This document shows positions 1 to 13,381 of a stretch of DNA of 64,000 bases, one piece after another. Both the position numbers and the translations under genes were made by a program. A model generated the notes under the pieces. It did no database searches and was not told where the DNA came from. It was given only the letters and a program-made list of their open reading frames with translations. Position 1 is the first letter of the stretch. The number at the start of each line of letters is the position of its first letter. This stretch comes from Rhodocollybia butyracea (Eukaryota > Basidiomycota > Agaricomycetes > Agaricales > Omphalotaceae): positions 124,001 to 188,000 of the forward strand of contig JADNRY010000076.1 in the NCBI GenBank assembly GCA_015501585.1. The letters run 5' to 3'.

Positions 1-3000
1 TTCCTCACTCCTGCTGTAATTTTATGGTCACAGTCCGTTATTTTCTGGAAAAGGTTGCTTGATTGATGGGGAGGTGTCGTTAAAATATCTTAATGCACAG
101 ATACCTCTGGGGGCGAGCATCACAAGACAACCATACGCTTTCGGCGACGCCTTCGCAGGTATGTATCAAGAAGATGATTCGACGAAACCATTTCGAGTGT
201 ATTAAAAGGATCGTCTTCCACTATTCAAGACTTTTCCCCCCAAGCAATCTACAACTTGAATATCTTGGGGGGCTCTTGTTGAGCGTACATCAACGCGTGC
301 GCACATTCAGATTTTATCGCGCGTGTATAGTATATACTTTTGTGAGATCTTAGATTCAGAGCAAGGGCAATATTCGCAGTAATGCGTTCCCGCTACAGAA
401 AAACGACATCTGCCATCCTACATCCTTGATGAAACGAAATTTTATTCTTGCCATGTATGTATAGGGTCAAATGACCGCTTGTGGATGTTACAATGAAAGT
501 TTAAAGTGCTCCAGGCGTAAGCAACACTGCAGGAGCTACTAGTACATGCTGTTTGCGTAAGTTCTTTGGTGTGCTTGCTCTATGTTGTTTTAGCCCGATA
601 TTTAAAAGTCGACCAGGTATTCTTCCACGATGCCAATTGGTTTCAAGTACAACCTGGGTATAACCTTTTTTTTATCGCTCGCGCTCACATCTGCGTTATA
701 TTTTCAACCCAAACTCTGGCTCGCTCGACTCTCTACTTTGCTGTTGTCCGTCACCACCCTACATACATTATATTACGCCGTCATCATTGCCAGGGAACTC
801 TAGCGTCACTCAGATATCTGAGTTCCCGATAAACAATCTGGTTACACGAATGCAACCAGGCCAAGAGGCTGGTGCTAATATACCATACTCCAGGTCTAGC
901 GAAATGTGGTGAATGTCACTTAGAATTAAATTTCCAGCAGGACTCTGCAACAGCCAAAATATTCAGCTTAAGGCCCTGGATATATATTTCTATATCCTCA
1001 GCTTTTACTTACCGGTGTTTAGGCATTCCGACGATACCTTTGGTGCAATGGGGTGGACAACAGATGGATCTATCAAGGGCGAGGTTGCCATGCAGACAAT
1101 GACTTCCAGCAAAAACTTGCCAGGCCTCCCTGCTTCGCAGGCAGTCATGATAACTTTCGAGTGTTCAAATGCCTGAGTGTAAGCCTGGGCTTACCACAGT
1201 TTCTATAATGTGCATATATAGTGGCCAGTGACTATTCAAGTAACTTGAATAGTTATGCTCCTTTTGGTGTAACGGTTAAGTTGGCCACTTTGACCTGCTT
1301 ACACTGAGATGTCTGAACTATTTCATAAAGTAAATCTATTTCAGGCTCGAGAGCTTCTTCAATGGGAAAAAAATACTAACACTTGCATAGCGGAAGTGCT
1401 TGTCCGAGATGTGCCAATTAGACCGTTGTATGCTTTCGAAATCAATGCCTAATCTAGAAGCGCGACGGAACGCCACGATAAGAGGGAGTGGGGTACTTAT
1501 TGGCAGGTTAAGGCAGCGGAGGCTCACAGAAAGTCTGAGTACTTGATCATGTCGGTTAAGGTCCGCCCGATTCTGTAAGCAGGAGGTACCCAGTAGATAG
1601 CCATGTGTCCGGTTCGATCTCATTTAGATATCACAGGTCACATCACATGATGGTCTAGACCTAGTGACATACAAGGTCTCTCGGCATCTGCACGGCAGAT
1701 CGGCCCCTTGAATCAGATCATCAAAACCAAGCAGCAGCAAGCAGCCTCAAGCAGCCTAGGACTCTGTAGGTTCGTTCAAGCCTCTTCGTCCGAAAGTGAT
1801 GCCGAATGATGCCGGTGTTTGCGTATATTGATTGTTTGGCATCAATTCACTTCGCTTTCGGCTTCGCGCGAAGGATTACACGTTCCGGACGAAGAGGGCT
1901 TGGCTCCGAACCTAAGGACTCTGCCATAGTCACTCTTTTCTTCGCCTGGTGCCAGTGGTAGCTATCTTCCACTGCATAGACGTTCAAATTTTAGATGTTT
2001 TTTTCTGACTTGTGTACCTGGCAGGCATACCGCATAACTTTCTACCTAACCGATCGGAAGGAGTCGGACAGGCATTAGTATCTACCGGTCGTCGTTCAGT
2101 TCCGGGTGAAAGAAAACTAAGCTCAAGCTGGTTAGTAACTGAAATTGTGACCGGTATCTGTGTACACAAAAGCTCTGTGACTCCGTTACATATTACGAAC
2201 AACAGTGCGAGTGTGAGTGCGAGTAACCGCTAACCTCTAGTTTTACGTACGGTCTTATCGCTAGTCTCGTTACAACCCTCTCAATAAGTAACGACGACTA
2301 ACATTCTGATACACAGACGATGCATAGCAACCGTTGACGACCACCGTTGACGACTCTCTTAAAGAGTAAGCTCTCAGCGCCAGCACTCAGCTTCTGGCGA
2401 GCCCTCAAGATTTGGAGCCCTCCGAATCCTGTCGAGCAAACTTACAATGAAGTCCAAGTTCGTTCGTTCGTCGGCCGCAAATCTCATGATCACTCTTATG
2501 TCCGTAAAACCCTATACTAAAAACCCCCGAACTCTCCCTGACGCAAAACTTCCCCAGTCTCTTGAACCTAAATATTCGAACACTTTGGAGCGCAGGCTCC
2601 TCTGAGCCTCTGAGCTCAGTGCTGCTCAGTGCATTGTGATAATCCGGCGCGCGCGCATTTCAACTACAGAAAAACAACATCAAATTTTCGCGGGAAAAAA
2701 ATGGCTAAATCAATTCCCTACACCATCAAGTTCCAGTTCCTAGATCTGTGATCACCTTCTTTTGGACTGTAAAGTCTCCACTGAGACCCTGCTTTCTTCC
2801 TCATGTTCCCGTGTCTTCGGTCCCACCGGATGACATACCCTCACTTTTCTTTGTGTTTTTCTTTTTCCTTTCCCCCATCATTGTAGGTGGTAAATTACGG
2901 TACATTCATTTCTCATCTGGACCCCCATCTACGACGCTCCCTTGAGGTTCCTCTCGACACCCATCGGCTGCGCCGTCATTTATCAAACCAGGCAATTGTT

Positions 3001-3072
3001 GCAGAGTCACTCGCCACAAAGTGAGCTTAAAACCTGCCTGTCAATTTTGTTGCTAAACTTAGTTGCTCTAGA
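1..3072. other. Gene-free left flank
   Basis: No open frame here resembles a known protein, and frames of 60-95 codons occur on both strands without splice-linked partners. Visible structure is limited to an imperfect inverted repeat (1768-1913), a short direct repeat ACCGTTGACGAC near 2328-2353 and a CG-alternating run near 2647. The last 400 bases, CT-rich and T-rich, probably hold the promoter and 5' leader of the homeodomain gene. Confidence 0.5.
1768..1913. repeat. Imperfect inverted repeat
   Basis: The arm at about 1768-1796 (AGGTTCGTTCAAGCCTC and following) pairs with the reverse complement of about 1882-1913, sharing the core CTCTTCGTCCG with a few mismatches and small gaps. A direct repeat AGGACTCTG flanks it on both sides (1758-1766 and about 1914-1922). 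It could be a decayed small transposable element or a hairpin; the sequence alone does not decide. Confidence 0.4.
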
Positions 3073-4585
3073 ATGCCTTCTACACGACCTAGACGTGGAA
3101 CCCTACACATTCAACCCAACGCAGTTCGTGCGGAGGAAGACTCTATAGTATCTTCATCTGCTATAACAACCGATTCACCCGTCACTCCTCTAGTCTCTCC
3201 CTCATCCGATACCAATGATGATGGAAACCTCAGCGCTGGATCCGATTCTAATCCTTCCGGTCGGTCGAGAGAAAAGAGAAAGCGTTCAAGAGTTACTCCT
3301 GAACAGCTCATTCACTTGGAGCGTTTTTTTGCTGTAGATCGTAGTCCCACCGCTGCTCGTAGGCGCGAAATTAGTGATCTACTTGGTATGCAGGAGCGAC
3401 AGACTCAAATTTGGTTCCAAAACCGGTAGGTGCGACGTTCCATGGTTGTTCCCAGTCAGTTGACTAGGTACCTTGTAGGCGCGCCAAAGCAAAAATGCTT
3501 GACGGAAAAGCTAGGGACCGCGCCAGCACAGATTTGGATATGTCGGTAAGCTGCGATGTTGATCTGCATAACATCATTCATGAGGATGATGGTAATGAAA
3601 GCTTTGTGGTGTATGGATGAAAGCTAACAATAAATTTTTAGCGGTGACCTTTATCCCTTGTACAGCCCTCTCTGTTGGCACCTGGAGGCGAATTGCCTCT
3701 GCTGTTAGCAAGCACGATCTAGTTGCCTATGTGTGCGAGTCCAAGCAAGCTCTTGCGTGGTTCATACTCTCTGGAGGGAATGGATTCAAGATGGAGATAC
3801 CCTTTAACAGAATAATTGGTACCGAGTTCACTCATACCAGTTCCGGTGTCGCTCATGTGGTATTCAACTTGTCTGAGCCCCCGATATTCTATCTGGAGTA
3901 TCCCACGGTTCCTCGCCCAGACGGAAGTATGAAACTGTCATGGCGACAATGTAGCGATTGGACTGAGGGAAATCAAGCAACTCAAGTCCTTCGTCATGAC
4001 TTACTTGGTTCAGCACCACAATTGTCGCACCTTGTACATCAACTGAAGCTGTCCCGCGCAGATGGAAATATCCCACTCATCTCCACTTCATACAAAGGGG
4101 AACTAATATCTTCATTAGAGATCCCCGCTCCTCCTTTGGCTGGCCTACTTGGTCCCTCCTCTCACTCTTCGCATTATGGCAGTCCTTCCTCAGATGAGGT
4201 CGATACTCGTTTGGGAATAATCCCTGATACAGGGCAAGCCCACCAGAGTACCAACTTTGAGTACAATCCTCACATACCGGATTCACCTGCCCTGTCATCT
4301 GTATACGACGATATCCTAGATCAGCGACTCGAAAGGTACTCGAACACTTTGCATCAGCCGCGGACAAATATTTTGACCGGTGTACCGGTTTCTCGTTTAT
4401 CTGCAGCTCGTCCGTTCTCGGCCACCTCTGATGCCTTCCCTTCTATGTATCCTGACGACGTGAACATTGCTCAGAGCCTTCAGAACCCCAGGCGGCACAC
4501 TTGGGCCAATATTCCTGTTTACAGCCCTCCCTCCCCTCCGTTATTAACCACTTCCTTTTACCCCGCCACTGACTTCATATATTGA
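3073..4585 (+). CDS. Homeodomain transcription factor, hom2-like
   Basis: Predicted DNA-binding nuclear regulator of about 469 aa. Exons 3073-3425, 3479-3591 and 3642-4585; both introns are GT-AG and about 50 nt. The homeodomain covers roughly residues 66-125, begins at the basic KRKRSR run and ends with helix 3 WFQNRRAKAKM, rebuilt exactly across intron 1. After intron 2 comes a conserved block (VTFIPCTALSVGTWRRIA and following) that, from memory, is typical of the basidiomycete homeodomain group containing Schizophyllum hom2, a regulator of dikaryon and fruiting development. The C-terminal third is Ser/Pro-rich with no recognised fold. The start is the first ATG in frame, giving a Ser/Thr-rich acidic N-terminus. 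The hom2 link is a family-level inference. Confidence 0.85.
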
Positions 4586-5057
4586 AGGCCTGATCACCAG
4601 CTTTGAGCAGGGGTCACTATACGGACTTTTTCTTTGTCCTTTAATCTTTGGAGCGGAGCGTTAGTTTGGACCTTTGATATCTTCCCATTTCGAGATTTTT
4701 TCGATGCTGTTTTCTGGACCGCCTACGAATGCCTTCATTCGTTTACGAACTTGCCGTGTTAGACAAAGACACATTTTCATTCGTTCATGTTCGATTCATT
4801 CCACTAACTTACGCTGTCTTATCAAGTACCTTACTTTTAGTTTTATCCCTACTGAGGTTTGCTAGCAGATTCATGTAGGAGTATGGACATCTAATTATCT
4901 CTCAAATGTACCGTACAGTCGTTTTGCTATCGATGGTTGCATGTTATGCTAGTCGTTGCAGATAAGGTGACTAGTGCCTGGTCAAGAAAGGTATTGTGGA
5001 TTGGAAGAGCCTTAAATAAACTTGCTGCGCACATACAAACATTTTTCTCGTTGTAAA
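4586..5057. other. 3' region between convergent genes
   Basis: This gap lies between the stop codons of the homeodomain gene (+) and COX10 (-). It is AT-rich, contains AATAAA-like sequence near 5013 and presumably holds both 3' untranslated regions. No coding signal seen. Confidence 0.5.
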
Positions 5058-6281
5058 TTATGATATTTGAGCAATGGCTACTGTTTTCTTGTTATTTTTA
5101 GATACCTGTGCACTTTCAGACTCGATACCAATCCATTGTAACCAATCTACACCTTGTTTATGGGCCATCATCATACCTAAAACCAAGGGCAGATACCATA
5201 AGCTATGCCTGAACAGAGCTCTAGCTTGCTTTTCCCCTCCACTTTGCCAGAATCTGTAAGCAGCTCGCAGGATAATGGCATTTGGAAGTAAACTGCTCAA
5301 TGCAAACCACCAGGTCGTTAGTCCTGACAATGGAATGAGGATTGAACATGTGGGGATGAGGATGAGAGCATGCCGCAGAGACACGAGAGCATTTTTTCGA
5401 GGATTTAGGACAGAAAGCATGTGGCATCCGGCTTGCGTGTAAGATCCTCGGACAACATAAGATAACGAGTTGAAATGAGGAAACTGCCAACTGAACAGTA
5501 ATACAAACAATGCAAACGGTGCAAGTGGTGAGTTGATCAGGGAAGGATCCAACACTGACTCCGGTAGGGAGGATAGGAAAGATGGCGGAAAAATATGAAT
5601 GGGATATGAGGCAGATGGTATTAATTGACCGCCACAAGCTGACCATCCCATTAGAGGAGGCGCGGCTCCCACCACAGCGCCGAGCCAAGTGTTTATGATA
5701 CTTTTTCTCTTCATCCACGTATAAGGCCCAGCGTAGAGAGCAATCGTACCCGCACCAATGATAGCGGTTGTTGGATTGGTCATAGTCCATAGCAAGACTG
5801 GACCAACGATACCGCTAACTCCAGCAAAAGCAGCGGCGTGTAAAGGTGAAACCGCTCTTCGAACAATTGGCCTCATTCGTGTTCGAGCCATCTGAGCATC
5901 GAAGGGAACCTCTTGTAGCTGGTTCAATGTATTCGCGGAAGCCGAGCACAGAGCTGTGCCGACAGCTGTGGCCAGTAGAACTGGTACAGTTGTCGGAAGG
6001 GGAGAAAGAGCAACTCCACTCATTGCTGTGAGTACGTTAAGTACAGTCAGACTGGACTTGGAGAGCTGCCAGTAGATCCTTGTCAGATGAACAGGTGTAA
6101 GTACTTCAGCCTGTTTGAACGCAGAACGAGGTATATCTGTGGTTAAACGCGGATGAGCCACGAGGCCAAATGAATGCGGGTTGCGAGTAATTTGGATAGA
6201 AGGAGATGCCCATTGAGCATTGTTGAAGAAGAAAGATGTAAACGCAGAGCTGGTACGCGATTTGACCACGGATGACCACAT
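5058..6281 (-). CDS. COX10: Protoheme IX farnesyltransferase (heme O synthase)
   Basis: Mitochondrial inner-membrane enzyme that adds a farnesyl group to heme b to make heme O, the first step to heme A of cytochrome c oxidase. A single 407-codon exon with no intron, unusual here. The UbiA-type signature is clear: NQLQEVPFDAQMARTRMRP at about residues 120-140, and the second conserved loop with YTWMKRKSIINTWLGAVVGA. Several hydrophobic segments follow, as expected for a polytopic membrane protein. The N-terminus is rich in Arg/Ser and poor in acidic residues, fitting a mitochondrial presequence. It is divergent from DBP2, with 137 bp between start codons. Confidence 0.95.
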   Translation of the reverse strand: MWSSVVKSRTSSAFTSFFFNNAQWASPSIQITRNPHSFGLVAHPRLTTDIPRSAFKQAEVLTPVHLTRIYWQLSKSSLTVLNVLTAMSGVALSPLPTTVPVLLATAVGTALCSASANTLNQLQEVPFDAQMARTRMRPIVRRAVSPLHAAAFAGVSGIVGPVLLWTMTNPTTAIIGAGTIALYAGPYTWMKRKSIINTWLGAVVGAAPPLMGWSACGGQLIPSASYPIHIFPPSFLSSLPESVLDPSLINSPLAPFALFVLLFSWQFPHFNSLSYVVRGSYTQAGCHMLSVLNPRKNALVSLRHALILIPTCSILIPLSGLTTWWFALSSLLPNAIILRAAYRFWQSGGEKQARALFRHSLWYLPLVLGMMMAHKQGVDWLQWIGIESESAQVSKNNKKTVAIAQIS

Positions 6282-6418
6282 TTCTCTTAGGCCTGAGTCG
6301 GAGACGCGAAGAAAAGTACTGTCACGTGGTCAATTGATAAGATTGATAAAAGCGATGCTCGAACTTCGACTCCTTTGAACTTCGACTCCTTTCATCGACC
6401 ACACATCTTGAGAAAACA

Positions 6419-9141
<2,723 letters not shown>

Positions 9142-9452
9142 GATTGTACAGTTAACAGCTTCGGTCGTATCGATCAGGTCGATTGGAGAACACAGATTGG
9201 CAGGTGTATGATATGCAGTAAAACAGTACTCCCACAAATGTATTGCTAAATATTCGATTGCTTACAGGTCGATGAGCTAGTAGCACTCAGCTTCTGTGGT
9301 TCACCAGACCTAGTTTATACAACATTATACAAACTCCATTCGAGCTCCAGCAAAGCGAGAAAGAAAAGATGGATTCAAATTCGAGTGTGATACCACGACC
9401 CATTGCACTGAGTACATGAAAATTGAGTATATAAAAGCATAGCGCTTAACAT
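9142..9452. other. 3' region between convergent genes
   Basis: Between the stop of DBP2 (+) and the stop of the NmrA-like gene (-). No coding or repeat signal seen; presumably both 3' untranslated regions. Confidence 0.5.
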
Positions 9453-10454
9453 TTATCCCCACCACTGCTCGAGATATTGACGAACCGTAATAGGCTTCAC
9501 GTCTACCAATTTGTTCAGGTTTATCGGTCTGGAGATGTCACAACACCCATCGACGAAAGCGAGAAAGAACTCCTCATGAAAATTTTGCATGAATCCTTCA
9601 GAATCGGAAGAGCTCATTCTGGCTAAAATTTCTTCCCTCGAATTCCGTTTAACACTAAATTTTTCTCCTGCAAAATTGTCAGAACTCCAGCAGATTACCA
9701 CTAAGTTTAATCACTCACCACGTATTTCCTCAAGTAGTCGAACCATTTCGTTCATAGTCAGAACGTCCCCAGCCATATCGAGGTGTTCCTCCCAAGTCTC
9801 GAGTTGGGTTGCAGCAGCAGTAAACTTCCCCACGTCTTCCGCTCGCGTGTACACGATTTGTTTCTCTCCGTCTCCAGGTATATCTGCCGTTTTCTTCGAC
9901 AAGTCGAAGATATAGGGGAAAGAGGCCAAATGGCCGTGTGCTTTATGCCCCTCCGATTTGGTGTTTCCGAACCCAAGATAATTCATAAAAACACCACAGT
10001 TGATTAAACTATATTCAAAAGTGTCTGGGCGCTCCTGCTTGACTTGTCGAAGTGAAGCGAGGATGGGGAGTTTGATCTGGTACAATTTAACTGTGGGTGT
10101 CACTCGTTCCGAGTCTATGGCAAATTCGCTAGGAACAAAACGTCGGAACGAGGGCACTGATAATCCGGCGCGAAGAAGGATTTCCTGGCAAGTGATGAAG
10201 CCATGGCCAGAAAGTGTGGAAATGATGGTGTCGATTTTATACTCATCGAGTACCTTCCTTATTGACTCCTGATTCTCGTAGTCGACACCAATAACCAGAG
10301 CACTAGCTCCTGCATAGGAGATTTCTGGTCCTTGAGAGCGAGAGATGACAACGATTTCTAGAGAGTGTTGGTGTTTGACCTCAAGAAGGCCTTCGACGAT
10401 GTGTCTCCCAATCTTACCAGTTCCTCCCGCGACGGCGATGCGTTGAGACTTCAT
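9453..10454 (-). CDS. NmrA-like / isoflavone reductase-like NAD(P)-binding protein
   Basis: Atypical short-chain dehydrogenase of 316 aa, substrate unknown. Exons 10454-9719 and 9667-9453, one 51-nt GT-AG intron. The protein starts MKSQRIAVAGGTGKIGRHIVEGLLE, with the glycine-rich NAD(P) loop GGTGKIG near residues 9-15. The segments FRRFVPSEFAID and SLINCGVFMNYLG match the NmrA / phenylcoumaran benzylic ether reductase-like fold. The start was placed at the Met directly before the beta-strand; an in-frame extension upstream reaches 10649, but its residues look like leader rather than conserved protein. It converges with DBP2. It could be a redox-sensing regulator or a small-molecule reductase; the sequence does not decide. 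Confidence 0.85.
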
Positions 10455-11554
10455 GTTTGACCAACAGTTCTTCAGGTTGACTTTTATAAGCATAATTTGT
10501 CTCCGATTTCGTTCCGCCTTTTGTCTCGCATTACAAAGAGGATATGACTGATTAGAAGAACACCACCGTGAAACAGCCGTGTGAAGAACACGGTCGCATA
10601 TCGCGCATGTGTGCCCAGGTTCTACTGTGGCATTCACCCCGGCGCGCAAAGCTAATCACATACATGTGTGCACTACAGGGAGGCATGTTTTAAAGTTCAA
10701 GGAGACGGTCGTCTTCAAATCATACTTGAAGTTGGGGAGGTGTTGGGGAGGTATAGATTGATCAATAATAAGGGTAGTCAGTCACTCGATTCTGAGTCGA
10801 TTCAGAGAGTTGATTCAAATGTTATATAGAATCGGCGGATCACGCTGACCACCCTTTTTGTATCCTAACTTTTACCACTCGTTGAATTTGTAGTATGTAC
10901 TCGACTCATAGTCTGCCCATGATGCCTCAGTTCACACTCCCTCAACAAGACGCTATGCGCGCGGTTTGAAATCTTGTTAGGTTCTGGAAAATGCATAGGA
11001 AAATGGCAAAAAGAACTCAACCAGCAGATGGAATGTGAATCGTTGAAATTAGGGCACTTGCAGGCCGTTTACATAACAGCCCCCGTGCTTGTAGTGTTAA
11101 ATGGTTGTGACGATGAGAGCAAAGACTCCGTACAAAATAAACTTTAATTTGGTTACATGAAGTACAGCGCATAGTAGCAGAGAATCGGCACCCGATTTTG
11201 ACAGTTGTCCCAGTCAGCCGGGACAACGATTATAATTGCCCTAGTCCGACTTCTGGGATAGGGACAAATATAGACTCTGCCTCGTAAACTCAGCTTTGAC
11301 ATTCCTATTTGGCACTAGCACCAGGACGAATGCTCAAGCCTATCTTTCAACCAAGAATCAACATTAACAAAATACCAGACTCTTCAGGCATTTTACAATT
11401 AATCGCAGCATATTGCTAACTGAACAGACTCCAGATTTTTTTTTCAGCGAAGTCTGCCTTTGATTTTGAAGCTAAACATGTGTTCCGCGAGTTGTGCATT
11501 TTCAGTATAATTTTACCATAAATGTACACCATAAAGTATTACAAGGGCTGAGCA
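10455..11554. other. Gene-free interval
   Basis: About 1.1 kb upstream of the NmrA-like gene and downstream of FEN1. Contains a short direct repeat GTTGGGGAGGT near 10733-10751. Frames of up to 69 codons occur but look random. No tRNA or repeat family recognised. Confidence 0.45.
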
Positions 11555-13298
11555 CTACTTTTTCGTTTTGGTCTTCTTTCCTTTGCTTCCACCTTGCTCT
11601 TGGTCGTCTCCCTAATGATGATAACAGTTAAGCATGAAATTGAAAAGGAGACAGAAGAATATTGCCTTTCGTTTTGCACCCTTCTTGCCCTTCTCATCTT
11701 TCTCCTTGTCCTTGCCTTTTGGTGCTTCTTTAGGCTTCGCAGTTACCGTAAAGAACCCATCCAATCGACCCTGCTGTTTCGTATTGAGGTATTTTTGTAG
11801 TTTTTCAGCACCCTTGCGCACACGTTCTTCGCTACAGAGTTTGGTCAACATCATCATAAGAAAAGATAAGGTAGAGTTGTGTACTTGAAACCCTTCTCGG
11901 TAACCAAAAACTGTATCAAACCATCCACATCAGGATTTTGCCATTCCAACTGAGACCCAAACGCATTGAGGACAAGTAAGTATGGTGTGAATACCTTACG
12001 CACCTCCACTTCATCTGCAGGCGTAACATCAGGCTTCAGGAACAGTTCCTTCGCCTCTTCCCATGGCCAGTCTTCTGGCATCGAGACACCACCTTTCCCC
12101 TTCCCCTTCCCCTTTTTCTTTAATTTCGGTTTTGGTTTACTGGCAGAAGGCATTTCGGCATCAGAGTCGTCTGGCCGCTCAATATCAGATTCTGGTGTTG
12201 GTTCCTCTTCCTCTTCTTCCTCCTCTTCCTCAGCGGCAGCCTTCTTTTCTGCAGTTCTGAGACAGGGTTTAGTCAAAACGCTTTTTATGAAGAGAAGAGC
12301 TATTCACTTAGCTTGAAGATGCCTGACAACACCCTTTAGGCCCTTGTATTCACGAATGAGCTTGAGCGCTGATTTGGGACCGACACCCTTAATGGGCTCG
12401 AGATAATCACAGCCAAGGAGAATACATAGGTCGACGAACTAGAGTAACGGTGAGGAGAGTGGATGAATATAATTAAATAGAGTACCTGGCTCATGTTCAT
12501 GTCAAGACCTTCCAAAGCTGCTTTGAGATTGATCTCACTAATGGGCTGTTTCTTGGCTTCGGAAAAGGTCAAATGACGGAAGAGAATCGGCGCATTGAAG
12601 GTAAGAGTATCCATATCTTCGGAGCCAGCGGCGTAAACCTATGATAGCTCAGATATCGTAAGGTTCAGAACAAAATTCGCTACCTTTCCACCTCGAGCAA
12701 GTTCTGCGCACTGAGCTTCAGCCTCTGATGGCGCCTGAAGATATATGAGCATAAATCACGAAATAAGCCAAAGTCGACATACAACTATGACTGGGATGCC
12801 CATAAGCTTCAGTAATCTTATGCATTCCTCATTGTGTTGTTTGGTGACCTTGACAGTTCGGCGAGAAAACCTATCAACGTCTTCCGCTGTGCCAACTTCT
12901 TTAGCTTCAGCGCCTTCTTCCTTTGCCTCTTCACGTCTTGCAAAACGTTTAGAGAGCTTCGTGAGAGATGAATGCTAAGTTGAATGCTGAAAAGACAAGC
13001 CACATACCACTCCCTTCTTGAGCTCTGGGGGTTTACCATCGAAAACATAGGCAGGCTTGATACCGTTTTCAACGATACGAATAGTTCTGTAGAAGAATCC
13101 CATTAAATGACTTGTGACTTCTCCCGCGTCGTTCATGAGCATTTCTCCGTCGCGTTGACGGACAGCGATTAGGAACTGGTATATAGACATGGAAGCGTCG
13201 ATAGCGACTTTGCGTCCAAAGAGTGTTTTGATTTCGTGTTCCTTGATTGCGTGAGGAGCATGCTCAGAGATGAGCCCAGTAAGACCTTTGATACCCAT
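11555..13298 (-). CDS. FEN1/RAD27: Flap endonuclease 1
   Basis: Structure-specific 5' flap endonuclease for Okazaki fragment maturation and long-patch base excision repair. Exons 13298-13008, 12956-12783, 12734-12684, 12638-12486, 12438-12308, 12256-11885, 11831-11666, 11611-11555; 464 aa. It begins [15 protein letters not shown] and carries the N-domain metal site ([26 protein letters not shown]) and I-domain site ([44 protein letters not shown]). The PCNA-binding box is QGRLDGFF. It is longer than the usual 380 aa because of an acidic Glu run plus Lys/Gly/Pro stretch before [13 protein letters not shown], as in other basidiomycetes. The last intron uses a GC donor (GCAATA at 11665); unspliced, the protein would end in a hydrophobic tail, so this last junction is inferred. 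Divergent from GPI13. Confidence 0.95.
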
Positions 13299-13381
13299 GA
13301 TAGACACTGAAATAGAACACCAGTAAAGGAACAAACGCGGGTCGCGCAGTGTCGCGAGTCACGTTACCTATTCAAACCTTC
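13299..13381. promoter_or_regulatory. 83-bp bidirectional promoter region FEN1/GPI13
   Basis: Only 83 bp separate the FEN1 and GPI13 start codons, so both promoters and 5' leaders must lie here or reach into the neighbouring gene. GC-rich centre (CGCGGGTCGCGCAGTGTCGCG at 13337-13357, partly palindromic); no TATA box seen. Confidence 0.55.

Noticed and set aside
1560..1650. Possible tRNA because of a GGTTCGATCTC-like T-loop word
   Set aside because: No matching acceptor stem, D-loop or anticodon stem could be folded around it.
1984..2233. Overlapping 72-73 codon frames on both strands
   Set aside because: No conserved motif, no splice partners and mirror-image openness, which is typical of chance frames.
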